In this document: piece after piece, positions 34,636-46,056 of the stretch
Layout: each line of letters opens with the position of its first letter
Numbering within the stretch: position 1 is the stretch's first letter
Made by a program: the position numbers and the translations under genes
Notes under the pieces: generated by a model
The model's database searches: none
What the model was told of the DNA's origin: nothing
What the model saw: only the letters and a program-made list of their open reading frames with translations
From: Stomoxys calcitrans
Lineage: Eukaryota; Arthropoda; Insecta; Diptera; Muscidae
DNA: 64,000 bases
Direction: 5' to 3'
Assembly (NCBI RefSeq): GCF_963082655.1
Contig: NC_081552.1
Span: 61,430,930-61,494,929, forward strand

Positions 34636-35099
34636 TAGTAAAAACGTGCTAAGTTCGACCTGGGCCAACCTTGCCAAATCAGGAAAAAATTAAATAATTA
34701 ACTGATTTAGACCATACCATCCACGATTGTTGGATGTCGTAACAGAACACTGTGCAAAATTTCAGGTCAATCGATCAACAATTGTGGCTTCTAGGGTCTC
34801 AACACCTCAAATCAGGAGGTCGGTTTATATGGGAGCTACATCCAAATCTGAACTGAAATGGCCCATTTACAATTCCCAACGACGTACATCAATGAAAAAT
34901 ATCTATGTAAAATTTCGTGCTGCTAGCTTTATGAGTTCGACCGCAATCGTGATTTCCACAGATGTACGGACGGACAGACGTAACTACCGCGACTTATTGT
35001 CAAGACGATAAATAATAGATATACCTTAGATCAATATTTCGAGATGTTACAAACGGAATGATAGATTAGGATATCTCCCATCCTATGGTGGTGGGTATA
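34636..35099 (-). mobile_element. Family C-like element, degenerate (C3)
   Basis: On the minus strand TATACCCACCACCATAGG (35099) and a decayed hairpin with CACGTTTTTACTAG (34636) mark both ends. The microsatellite is reduced to CGGACGGACAGACG near 34968-34981. Only two or three body units are left. Confidence 0.65.
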
Positions 35100-35195
35100 A
35101 AAAGTGTAGATTAATTTAAAAATATATATGGGGATACAGATTTTCTGGTGAGGACTACGCCACCTCCTGGACCCCCTAGCTACTCCAATGGTTCC

Positions 35196-35482
35196 CGTAT
35201 AAACCGATCTTCCAATTAGCTTAAGCTCAATGATAAGGGGCTCTTTTTTAGAACAGAGTCCGAACGGCGTGCCGCAATGTTATAGTTTTTATATGGCTGC
35301 CATACCGAATGGTACAGTACCTCACGGCCCCAAAAAGCTTATATGGCTGATTTAGCAAACAATTTGTGCGTAAAGTATACGTGTCCTTTTCGACAATCTT
35401 CACTTGTGTAAATTTTTAGAAGAATCTATGGTGATGGGTTCCCAAGATTCTCCCCTGCCAAACTTATCACGTTTTTAATTGT
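35196..35482 (+). mobile_element. Family C-like 3' end, degenerate
   Basis: CCCGTATAAACCGATCTTCC begins a decayed body. ATGGTGATGGGTTCCCAAG, a broken hairpin (TTCTCCCCTGCCAAA) and CACGTTTTTAATTGT end it. No 5' end is seen. Confidence 0.5.
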
Positions 35483-35544
35483 TTTATTAAATATTGTATC
35501 CGTGACAGTAAAAAAATTAAAACATTTAAAATTTTTGTCGAGGG

Positions 35545-35724
35545 TTGTCGAGGGTGGGGGCTAAGCCACAATTTTGCTCCTATTGTAAGAACATCTTACA
35601 AGGTTCGATATTTTAATTGGTATGCAATTTAAAGTTTGACTAGATTTCAACAAAGATTCTATGTATTTAATGTAGTAGGTATTATATAGTCGGTTCCGCC
35701 CGTCGTTCGCTTTTCTTGCTGGTT
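35545..35724 (+). mobile_element. Family D 3' fragment
   Basis: GCCACAATTTTGCTCC, TTGTAAGAACATCTTACAAG and the terminus TATTATATAGTCGGTTCCGC..CTTGCTGGTT match the end of D2. The hairpin is damaged (CCCGTCG instead of CCCGACT). Confidence 0.6.
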
Positions 35725-36155
35725 TTACATTTGAGTTGTGTAATGACCTTCTTTATACAACTTTGTTATGCATCGGTTAGCATGGTCCTATTGCTATCGT
35801 AGTGTTTTTATAGGTCACAAAATTTCCGAGCAAGCGAGTCTGTAACAAACTGTCAATATTACCTTACCTAACCTACGATTTGTGTATATTACCTTGTAAA
35901 TCCTTTTCACCCATATTTATTTTGCGATCCCTGACTGCTTTTCAGGTATTACAGCTTTACGTTGAAATCTCATATTGTTTACGATTTTCATTTTATTTTA
36001 CTTAGTTTAGGATTGCTGTTATTTTCTCTTATTCCATTAGCCTCAACACCCACTTCGTACACCCATTTTTCACACTAGGCTATCGGTGTAAATTGTTGCT
36101 TTTTATTAGCTTGAACGTGTTAATAAGGGAACAAGTGAGGGCCAAAGAATGAGAA
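35725..36155. other. Unassigned sequence
   Basis: No recognised repeat or coding motif. The sequence is AT-rich, with no long open frame. Confidence 0.4.
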
Positions 36156-37504
36156 ACAAGTAAAAGCGTGCTAAGTTCGGCCGGGCCGAATCTTATATAC
36201 CCTCCACCATGGATCGCATTTGTCGAGTTCTTTTCCGGCATCTCTTCTTAGGCAAAAAAAGGATATAAGAAAAGAGTTGCTCTGCTATTAAAACGATATC
36301 AAGATATGGTCCGGTTCGGACCACAATTAAATTATATGTTGGAGACCTGTGTAAAATTTCAGCCAATTCGTATAAGAATTGCGCCCATTGGGGCTCACGA
36401 AGTAAAATAGAGAGAACGATTTATATGGGATCTGTATCGGGCTATAGACCGATTCAGACCATAATAAACACGTTTGTTGATGGTCATGAGAGGATCCGTC
36501 GTACAAAATTTCAGGCATATCGGATAATAATTGCTTCCTCTAGGGGTCAAGAAGTCAAAATCCCAGATCGGTTTATATGGCAGCTATATCAGGTTATGAA
36601 CCGATTTGAACCTTATTTGACACAGTTGTTGAAAGTAAAAATAAAATACGTCATGCAAAATTTCAGCCAAATCGGATAGGAATTGCGCCCTCTAGAAGCT
36701 CAAGAAGTCAAATCCCCAGATCTGTTTATATGACAGCTATATCAGGTTATAAACCGATTTCAACCATACTTGGCACAGTAGTTGAATATCATAACGAAAT
36801 ACTTCGTGCAAAAATTCATTCAAATCGGATAAGTATTGTGCCCTCTAGAGGCTCAAGAAGTCAAGACCCAAGATCGGTTTATATGGCAGCTATATCAGGT
36901 TATGGACCAATTTAAACCATACTTGGCACAGTTGTTGGGTATCATAACAAAACACGTCGTGCGAAATTCCATTCCAATCGGATAAGAATTGCGCCCTCTA
37001 GAGGCTCAAGAAGTCAAGACCCAAGATCGGTTTATATGGCAGCTATATCAGGTTATGGACCGATTTTAACCATACTTGGCACAGTTGTTGGATATCATAA
37101 CAAAACACGTCGTGCGAAATTTCATTCTGATCGGGTAAGAATTGCGCACTCTAGAGGCTCAAGAAGTCAAGACCCAAGATCGGTTTATATAGCAGCTATA
37201 TCAAAACATGGACCGATATGGCCCATTTACAATACCAACCGACCTACACTAATAAGAAGTATTTGTGCAAAATTTCAAGCGGCTAGCTTTACTTCTTCGA
37301 AAGTTAGCGTGCTTTCGACAGACAGACGGACGGACGGACGGACGGACGGACGGACGGACAGACGGACGGACATGGCTAGATCGACATAAAATGTCACGAC
37401 GATCAAGAATATATATACTTTATGGGGTCTCAGACGAATATTTCGAGTAGTTACAAACAGAATGACGAAATTAGTATACCCCCCATCTTATGGTGGAGGG
37501 TATA
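36156..37504 (-). mobile_element. Family A Helentron-like element, copy A9 (young subfamily)
   Basis: Both ends are intact (ACTTGT side at 36156, TATACCC side at 37504). Distinctive variants shared with A13, A14 and A17 include GCTTCCTCTAGGGGTCAAG, CACAGTAGTTGAATATCATA and TTTACTTCTTCGAAAGTTAG. The (GGAC)n tract is at 37322-37372. Confidence 0.9.
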
Positions 37505-38110
37505 AAAACGATAATAACAAAAACCCTGACACCAATAATATTGTGTAAAGAAAGCAATTAAATGAAGCAATTTATTTTCTAAATGTGTCATGGTAAGAAT
37601 TTTGCAAACCATCCTTTCATATAGAGAAAGTCTATAGATTTAAAAGCTTAATGGATAATACTGGAATTATTTCAGTATTTTTTGAAAACTGATTCTTTTT
37701 CAAATTTGGGTAGAGGATACTTCGGATGCTCACACACACTGTCCGTATACCTCTCTAAAAAAATTGAACCTTTGCTAAAATCTTTGGAGTAAAATACTTT
37801 ACCTTTTTACACCCTACAACATACACACAATTTGTTAACAAGAATAGCAAAAATGTTACAACAGAAAGTCTGCTGAAAATGGGACAGCGGTAATTTTTTG
37901 CTAAAAAAACAAAAAATTTCTGCTGTTTTGTGATGGTAAAAATTTTTATAAAAAATATTTAAAATATATTAAAAGTTTGTATGTTTCATCTCATAGGGGC
38001 GTATAGATTAAACATTTCTTTAATTTTCTACAATTTGATAATTTTTTAACTATTTTAAAAAACATCAGATAAAATAACTTCTACTGCTTTAAAACAAACA
38101 AGTTTAAACT
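37505..38110. other. Unassigned AT-rich sequence
   Basis: No repeat termini or coding motifs are recognised. Confidence 0.4.
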
Positions 38111-38749
38111 CATTAAGAACTTTGGACACCCACCACCGTGGGTATACATATAAAGCACCGTTCGTAATAATCCGGTGAAAAATTAATTATTTATGTACCC
38201 ATAGCAGCTATATCCAAATATAGTCAGATTTGGATCAAATTCGGCATAAATTAAAAAATAAAAGTCACTGTTTAATTTTGGTTCAATATTGGTCTTTTTG
38301 GCAGCTATATCCAAATAAAGACCAATCTGAACTATATAGGACATGGATGTCGAAAAGCCTTATATAAGTTACTGTGTCAAATTTTAGTGATATCTATATA
38401 TAGTGATAGCTATATCCAATTCTGGACCGATTTGAGCCAATTTGAGTATTCAAGAAGTATATCGAGGGGCCTAACATAAGTCACTGTTCTGAATTTCAGC
38501 GAAATCGGACAATGAATGTGCCTTTTATGATAGCTATGGCAGCTATATCCAAAACTGAGACAAATTGACAAAAATATGTCAAAAGGTCTAACTCAACTCA
38601 CCGTCCCAAATTTCAGCAAAATCTGACAAAAAATGGTCCTTGTATTGGCCCAAGATCTTAAGTCGAGAGATCGGTCCATATGGCAGCTATATCTTATCTG
38701 GACCGATCTAGACCGCATGGAACAAGGATTTCTTCGGTGGTGTGTACAA
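38111..38749 (-). mobile_element. Old family B-like element, degenerate
   Basis: TTAAGAACTTTGGACACCC and CACCACCGTGGGTATAC match a decayed minus-strand B 3' end without its hairpin. Units with GGCAGCTATATCCAAA recur, and TTCTTCGGTGGTGTGTAC marks the decayed 5' end. Confidence 0.6.
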
Positions 38750-38789
38750 AACCGTACGCCTTAAATTAAAAAATATTTATGTATATACT

Positions 38790-38873
38790 AGCTGAGCCCG
38801 GCCCGATCTGCTGCGCCCGATAATGCTATGTTGGAGAGAAGTATTTTAAATTTGAAAATTTCAGCCTAATTTC
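38790..38873 (+). repeat. E-type head fragment
   Basis: ACTAGCTGAGCCCGGCCCGA followed by CTGCTGCGCCC resembles the E heads at about 57681-57712 and on the minus strand at 58228-58260. Confidence 0.45.
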
Positions 38874-39461
38874 ATGACATTTTAAGTCGATCTACCCATG
38901 TCCGTCCGTCTGTCGAAGCACGCTAACTTTCGCAGAGGTAAAGCTAGACGCTCCAAATTTTGCATAAATACTTCTTATTAATGTCGGCCGGTTGGATTGT
39001 GATGGGCCAAATCGGTCCATGTTTTGATATAACTGCCATATAAACAGATCTTGGGTCTTGACTTCTTGAGCATATAGAGGGCGCAGTTCTTATCCGATTA
39101 GGCAGAGATTTTGCACGTGGTGTTTTGGTATCACTACCAAAAACTGTGCTAAGGTTGGTTCAAATCGGTCCATAACCTGGTATAGCTGCCATATAAACCC
39201 ATCTAAGGTCTTGATTTCTTGAGTCACTAGAGGGCGCAATTCTCATTCGATTTGGCTGAAATTTGGCATGAAGTGCTTGTTACGATTTCCAACAACTGTG
39301 CCAGGTATGATACGGCCCGGCCGAACTTAGCACGCTTTTACATGTTTCTTACATCCTTTTTTGCCTAAGAGGAGATGCCGGGAAAAGAACTCGACAAATG
39401 CGATCCATGGTGGAGGGTATATAAGATTCGGCCCGGCCGAACTTAGCACGCTTTTACTTGT
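38874..39461 (+). mobile_element. Family A copy A10, 5'-truncated, with two successive 3' ends
   Basis: It begins inside the element at TTTAAGTCGATCTACCCATG, has three body units and reaches a first 3' end (hairpin, CTTTTACATGT at 39345). After TTCTTACATCC a second complete A terminus follows (TTTTGCCTAAGAGGAGATGC to ACTTGT at 39461). The layout resembles A6/A7, so this is likely a nested pair whose outer 5' half was lost. Confidence 0.7.
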
Positions 39462-39511
39462 TTTTGTATAAATATAGGTAGGAAGTGCTTTAATTTTTGT
39501 AAAGAGGTATA

Positions 39512-39815
39512 ACAAGTGTCAACGTGCTAAGATCGGCGTGGCCAAATCTTGGGAAACCACTACCATGGCTTCTATAATAATTTAAACAAATAAATTTAGT
39601 TCAAGGACATAATTTTACTCTACGTACCAAGTTTCTGACAACCAGGCAAAATATAAAGCTTCTATTGTAGATACCGAAAAAGATAATCGAAGGATCGATT
39701 TATTTGGGTGTTATATCAGGTTAAATACCGATTTGGATCTACTTGGCGCAGTTGTTGGAAGTCGTAACTGAGTACTACGTGCACAATCGGACAAAAAGCG
39801 CGGCTTCTAGGGACT
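39512..39815 (-). mobile_element. Family C-like 3' part, minus strand, degenerate
   Basis: ACAAGTGTCAACGTGCTAAG, a broken hairpin (GATCGGCGTGGCCAAATC) and CACTACCATGG are the complement of a C-type end. Two decayed units follow. Confidence 0.55.
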
Positions 39816-40003
39816 TACTGTTCTAGGGGAGTTAACTTATCTAGTCATTCCGTTTGTAACACCTCGAAATGTATATATGCGATATATTCTAGATATATTC
39901 CTGATCGTCTTTAGATTCTGAGTCGATTTAGCCGTGTCCGTCTGTGGAAATCACGATAGCGGTCGAACAGACAAACCTAGCTACTTGCAATTTTGCACAC
40001 ATA

Positions 40004-41758
40004 TAAGGTTTTTAACCCGGGACGCTTCAAAGTCGATACTGACAGCAATCAACGCCGCTCTTTTGAAATTTCTCTTAAGTTAGGTTTGTCATTTCATAAT
40101 GAAAAGGTATACGAGCCAACAACGAGTCGAAATTATTAAAATTTACTACCGAAATTCGAATTCAGTGGGTTCAACGCTAAGTGCGCTTCGACGAAGCTCA
40201 TATCAGGCTGAATGGCTTCGTCATAAAATAAAATATGCGTTATTGGTTAAACAGCATACGACGCGTACTCCATGAGTCATCATTGCATCCCGAAACAAGT
40301 AAAAGCATGCTTTATTCGGCCGGGCCGAATCTTATATATCCCTCACCATGGATAGCATTGTCAAGTTCTTTGAATGACTTTTTCAAATAGAAAAGCTCAA
40401 GTCAAAGAAAAACACCACCTCCAAAATTTCAAGCAAATCGAGTTATAATTGCGTCCTCCAGAGGCTCAAAAAGTCAAACTTGGAAGTCGGTTTATATGGC
40501 AGCTTTATCAGGTTATATACCAATGCAATATTTCGGTCAAATCAGATAAGAATTGTACCCTCTAGAAGCTCAAGAAGTCCAGACCCAAGATCGGTTTATA
40601 TGGCAGCTATGGTAGATTATCAACCGATTTCAACCATACTTATCACGTCATGCAAAATTTCAGCTAAATCCGATAGGAATTACGCTCTCTAGAGGCTCAA
40701 GAAATCTAATCGGGAGATTTGTTTATATGGTGGCTATACAGGTTATGGACTGATTTAGACTATACTTGGCACAGTTGTTGGGAGTCATACTAGAACACTT
40801 CATGCAAAATTTCAGCCAAAAGGATAAGAATTGCGAAGAAGCTCTAGAAGTCAAGACCCAAGGTCGGCTATATCAGGTTAACAACCGATTATGACCATAC
40901 TTTGCACAGTTGTTGGAAGCGATAGCAGAACACTACGTGCAAAATTTTAGCGCCCTCTGGAAGCTCAAGAAGTCAAGACCCAAGATCGGTTCATATAACA
41001 GCCATATCAAATCTTGTCCCGATTTGGCCCATTTACAACACCATCTGACCTACACTAATAAGAAGTATTTGTGCAAAATTTCATGCGCCCAGCTTTACTC
41101 CTTCGAAAGTTAGCTTGCTTTCGACAGACGGACATGGGTAGATCGACTTAAAATGTCTTGACGATTAAGAATATATACTTTATGGCGTCTTAGATTCATA
41201 TTTCGAGGTGCTACCCATCCTATGGTGGAGGGTATACAAATTACGGTTTGGTGCGGTTTATTGACCGGCGGTGATCAAGATGATGATCAAGAACGGCACG
41301 CTACTGAATATTTTAAGCCCCAATTGGTTGATACGGACTTGGAGGACATGTGGTTCCAACAGGACGTCGCTGCAAGCGAATATCATAATCAATTTTATGG
41401 AAGCAAAGTTTAGAGAAAGTGGTATCTCACGAAATAGTCCAGCCGACTGACCACCTTGGTCGTGCGATTTGATGCCTTTAGACTGTTTCCTGTGGGGCTT
41501 CGTCAAGTCTATGGTCTATGCCCACTAGTCAGCGACGATTAATGACCTTTTTACGAATATCAAACATAAAATTTCAGCAGTATCGGCCGATTTATGCTTG
41601 AAAACCGTGTGCGCGTGGTGGCCATGCAAAAGAAATCTAGTTCCAAACATAATGCCATCGAACGTACTTTCAAAGGAATAAAGAATTTCATTGATATCCA
41701 AAAACGTATTTGTTTCATTAAAAAAAAACTTTTGTAGCGCTCTTCTTGAAAGACCCTA
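40004..41758 (+). pseudogene. Tc1/mariner element with decayed transposase, interrupted by A11
   Basis: TA flanks both ends (40002-40003, 41759-41760). Termini TAAGGTTTTT and the complement of TAGGGTCTTT are imperfect inverted repeats. ATG at 40100 starts MKRYTSQQRVEIIKIYYRNSNSVGSTLSAL. After an internal deletion FDEAHIRLNGFVIK carries the first catalytic Asp region and the frame reaches LHPE at 40294. A11 then intervenes. From 41237 QITVWCGLLTGG resumes, with DLEDMWFQQD (second catalytic Asp, about 41345-41368) and, after frameshifts, CDLMPLDCFLWGFVKS (third acid, about 41465-41512). Stops and missing segments show it is dead. It is related to, but distinct from, the AAGGGTGA-ended elements. 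Confidence 0.8.
40295..41236 (-). mobile_element. Family A Helentron-like element, copy A11 (inside the Tc1/mariner transposase)
   Basis: On the minus strand it runs from TATACCCTCCACCATAGG (41236) to ACTTGT (40295), hairpin included. Removing it rejoins transposase codons GAA|CAA in frame (LHPE then QITVWCGL), so insertion gained or lost no target bases, within one T/A of ambiguity. The body is diverged and the microsatellite is reduced to AGACGGAC. Confidence 0.85.
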
Positions 41759-42003
41759 TACTTCTCATTAATGTGGGTCATTGGTGATTGCATATGGATC
41801 ATATCGGTTCAGAGTTGAGTATGGCCCCCATATAAACCGATCCATCGATATAACTCTTTTAGTCCCTAGAGGATGCAATTCTTTCCCGATTAGGCTGAAA
41901 TTTTGCTCAACAACATTTACTATGACCTCCAAATTTAGTATCAAGTGTGGCCTACATATAATCTGAAATAGCTCCAATATAAACCGATCTCCCAAATGTA
42001 CTA

Positions 42004-42610
42004 TAGGGTGATTTTTTTGAGGTTAGGATTTTCATGCATTAGTATTTGACAGATCACGTGGGATTTCAGACATGGTGTCAAAGAGAAAGATGCTCAGTAT
42101 GCTTTGACATTTCATCATGAATAGACTTACTAACGAGCAACGCTTGCAAATCATTGAATTTTATTACCAAAATCAGTGTTCGGTTCGAAATGTGTTCAAA
42201 TTTTGACAAATTTTGTTCAGCGATGAGGCTCATTTCTGGTTGAATGGCTACGTAAATAAGCAAAATTGCCGCATTTGGAGTGAAGAGCAACCAGAAGCCG
42301 TTCAAGAACTGCCCATGCATCCCGAAAAATGCACTGTTTGGTGTGGTTTGTACGCTGGTGGAATCATTGGACCGTATTTTTTCAAAGATGCTGTTGGACG
42401 CAACGTTACGGTGAATGAACACATTTCGAACCGAACACTGATTTTGGTAATAAAATTCAATGATTTGCAAGCGTTGCTCGTTAGTAAGTCTATTCATGAT
42501 GAAATGTCAAAGCATACTGAGCATCTTTCTCTTTGACACCATGTCTGAAATCCCACGTGATCTGTCAAATACTAATGCATGAAAATCCTAACCTCAAAAA
42601 AATCACCCTT
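42004..42610 (+). mobile_element. Fold-back Tc1/mariner derivative, copy 2
   Basis: It has the same 607-bp length and structure as the copy at 10145-10751, with TA on both sides and 195-bp inverted arms. By eye only a few bases differ: the first two bases of the left end (TAGGGTGA for AAGGGTGA) and TTTGGTGTGG for TTTGCTGTGG, which here keeps the usual W of VWCGL. The two copies therefore moved recently from a common source. Confidence 0.9.
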
Positions 42611-42870
42611 TACTTGAACCTAAGGTTTATAACTTCACCTAGCAGCCATATAACCTACTTGTCGAGAGCAATTCTTATATATTTAGTGCTCATCTGCCTG
42701 TTAAAATAAATCGCGCAAACAACTTGACAAATGTGATCCATGGTGGAGGTTATATAATGTTCGGCCCAGCCGAACTTATTACCCTCTTGCTTGTTTAATG
42801 TCAGCTGGGTAATGATATTGGAATAAAATCGTGAAGAAAACAAACACTTGCTGAAATATCTTTAACTTGT

Positions 42871-44629
42871 TATACCCTCCACCATAGGATGGGGGGTATA
42901 CTAATTTCGTCATTCTGTTTGTAACTAATCGAAATATTCGTCTGAGACCCCATAAAGTATATATACTCTTGATCGTCGTGACATTTTATGTCGATCAAGC
43001 CACGTCCTTCCGTCCGTCCGTCTGTCCGTCCGTCCGTCTGTCTGTCGAAAGCACGCTAACTTCTGAAGGAGTAAAGCTAGCCGCTTGCACAAATACTTCT
43101 TATTAATGTAGGTCGGTTGGTATTGTAAATGGGCCATATCGGTCCATGTTTTGATATAGCTGCCATATATACCGATCTTGGGTCTTGACTTCTTGAGCTT
43201 CTAGAGTGCGCAATTCCTATCCGATTGGAATGAAATTTTGCACGGTGTGTTTTGTTATGATATCCTGACATATCCTGACATAGCTGCCATATAAACCGAT
43301 CTTGGGTCTTGACTTTTTGAGCCTCTAGAGGGCGCAATTCTTATCCGATTGGAATGAAATGGTGCACGATGTGTTTTGTTATGATATCCAACAACTGTGC
43401 CAAGTCTGGTTCGAATCGGCCCATAACCTGATATAGCTGCCATATAAACCGATCTTGGGTCTTGACTTCTTGAGCCTCTAGAGGGCGCAATTCTTATCCG
43501 ATTGGGATGAAATTTTGCACGATGTGTTTTGTTATGATATCCAACAACTGTGCCAAGTCTGGTTCGAATCGGTTCATAACCTGATATAGCTGCCATATGA
43601 ACCGATCTTGGGTTTTGACTTCTTGAGCATATAGAGTGCGCAGTTCTTATCCGATTGCAATGCAATTTTGCACGATGTGTTTTGTTATGATGTCCAACAA
43701 CTGTGCCAAGTCTGGTTCAAATCGGTCCATAAACTGTTATAGCTGCCATATAAACCGATCTTGGGTCTTGACTTTTTGAGCCTCTAGAGGGCGCAATTCT
43801 TATCCGATTGGAATGAAATTTTGAACAACGTGTTTTGTTATGATATCCAACAACTGTGCCAAGTATGGTTGAAATCGGTTAATAACCTGATATAGCTGTC
43901 ATATAAACCGATCTTGGGTCTTGACTTCTTGAGCCTCTAGAGGGCGCAATTGGATTGGATTGGAATGAAATTTTGCACGACGTGTTTTGTTATGATATCC
44001 AACAACAGTGCTAAGTATGGTTCAAATCGGTTTATAACCTGATACAGCTGTCATATAAACCCATCTGGGGACTTGACTTCTTAAGCTTCTAGAGAGCGCA
44101 ATTCCTATCCGATTTTGCTGAAATTTTCCATGACGTATTTTATTCTTACTTTTAACAACTGTGCTAAGAATAATTCAAATCGGTTCATAACCTGATATAG
44201 CTGCCATATAAACCGATCTGGGATCTTGAATTCTTGAGCCTCTAGAGGACGCAATTATTATCCGATTTGGCTGATATTTTGTAAGACGGATCCTCTCATG
44301 ACCATCAACATACGTGTTTATTATGGTCTGAATCGGTCTATAGCCCGATACAGCACTCATAAAAATCGATCCCCCCCTTTTACTTCTTGAGCCCCAAATG
44401 GCGCAATTCTTATTCGTATTGGTTGACATTTTACACAGGTCTCCAACATATAATATAATTGTGGTCCAAACCGGACCATATCTTGATATCGCACTAATAA
44501 CAGAGCAAATCTTTTCTTATATCCGTTTTTGCCTAAGAAGAGATGCCGGGAAAAGAACTCGACAAATGCGATCCATGGTGGAGGGTATATAAGATTCGGC
44601 CCGGCCGAACTTAGCACGCTTTTACTTGT
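42871..44629 (+). mobile_element. Family A Helentron-like element, copy A12
   Basis: A complete copy from TATACCCTCCACCATAGG to ACTTGT, with a T15-or-longer run after its end. The 5' end is directly preceded by AACTTGT. It has nine units, one of which is a shortened join (TATCCTGACATATCCTGACA at 43261-43280). (GTCY)n at about 43010-43048. Confidence 0.9.
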
Positions 44630-44645
44630 TTTTTTTTTTTTTTCT

Positions 44646-45350
44646 TACAATTTCGTTTAGCTCATTAAAAATTCCTTATACATACCAAATATTTGTTCCA
44701 GATAATATGTATATAAAGTTTATTCCCCTTACAAAAGCGTATTTATGAACCTTAAAACTTCACTAAGGTTCCAATATTCTGGATGTAACAATCTTTATGT
44801 CGGTTGTTTCCATTTTCTCAAAGTCTTTGAAGAATGTTTTCCATATTGCTTTGAAGATTAAGCATGTCCACACTCATCGAATATTTAAATTGGCACATTA
44901 AATTCATGAGGGACTCATCTTTGCATAAAGCATTGAGAGAATAGCTCTTAGACATTTTGTGCTGGATGAAACAATAAATTACAAAGTACTTAGAAAATGA
45001 TTAAAGTGATTGCCCTCATTGACCTACCCCAATTCTCAATGAGATGTCTAGTCGACATTTGCAACTTGAGTAAACAAAATTGAAATTAATAAATTCGAAT
45101 CAAAACTCCTTTAACCGATGACTCCTAAGTCCTATGACTTGTAAAAAGGTTTGCCCAAAAACCAAATCAACAAAAATTTCAAAGGAAACTTCAAATGAAT
45201 TTCAAAGGCATTTCAAATAAATAGCTCAATTTGTTAAAAAAAAATAAATTTGAACATACAAAACTGACCCCTGGTAAAAACAATGCGTTCACCCAAATAA
45301 ATTCGCTGTAATGGAAAATATTTAATTTTCTTTTAAGGGTAAAGGGCTAT
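44646..45350. other. Unassigned AT-rich sequence
   Basis: No repeat family, coding motif or RNA gene is recognised. This is one of the longest repeat-poor stretches in the window. Confidence 0.45.
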
Positions 45351-45353
45351 AGT

Positions 45354-46005
45354 AAACAAATGGAAACGGATTAAGTTCGGCCGTGCTGAACATTTGATAC
45401 CCACCATCATGGATATATTTATCATACTATTTTATTATTAGGCTACTATATACATATTAATATCCAAATATAGGCCAATTCTAATAAAATTTGGTTCCGA
45501 AAAGCTTTACATAAGAAACAGTTCCGAATTTCAGCCAAATCGAGTAATAAATGCGCCTGTTATAGGCCTAAGACCCGAAATCACCAAATCGGTCTATATG
45601 GCACCTTTATACACCATTATTTGGGTCGGATGTCGGGGTCCTTAGTACAGCTCACATGTTAAAATTTCAGCGAAATAGGACTAAAAATGAGGCTATTAAG
45701 GTCTTAAGACCCAAAAATAGGCCTAGATGGCAGCTATATCCAAATATAGTCCGTTTTGGCATATTCAAAAACTTAGCTTGCGTATAGAAGATATGTATAC
45801 GACTTTGTGCAAAATTTCAACTCAATATCTTAATTTTTAAAAAATATAGCGTGATTACAACTGAAGGACTGAAATCGTTATGTTGTCGTAGAATTTTACG
45901 TAGATCCCATATATATTTACTTTGTAGGGTCAGAAATTAATATTTGAAAGTGTTGCTAATGGAATGACGAAATATAAACATCCCCTAGCCTATGGTGTTG
46001 GTTAT
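45354..46005 (-). mobile_element. Old family B-like element, degenerate
   Basis: TTAAGTTCGGCCGTGCTGAAC and GATACCCACCATCATGG are a decayed minus-strand 3' end. CCTATGGTGTTGGTTATAAA is the decayed 5' end. About three units are left and the microsatellite is gone. Confidence 0.65.
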
Positions 46006-46056
46006 AAAAATAGATTAAGATTTAAAATTGCTTTGAGAACCAACTGTGCCAACTGT

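Larger units (their letters stand above)
39825..42794 (+). mobile_element. Family C element C5, outer layer of a multi-level nest
   Basis: The 5' part (39825-40003) has ATCTAGTCATTCCGTTTG, GAGTCGATTTAGCCGTGTCC and TTTTGCACACA. The middle part (41759-42003) continues TACTTCTCATTAATGTGGGT, as expected from intact relatives. The 3' part (42611-42794) ends TGATCCATGGTGGAGG, hairpin TTCGGCCCAGCCGAA and TTGCTTGT. A Tc1/mariner element separates the first two parts and a fold-back mariner derivative separates the last two, each flanked by TA. Confidence 0.7.

Noticed and set aside
43255..43665. Long periodic open frames such as 43255-43665 (136 codons, minus strand) with MAAISGYGPI-type repeats, and many similar ones elsewhere
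   Set aside because: They fall entirely inside tandem units of A and B elements, appear on both strands, and follow from the 153-bp (51-codon) period. No conserved start, no domain.
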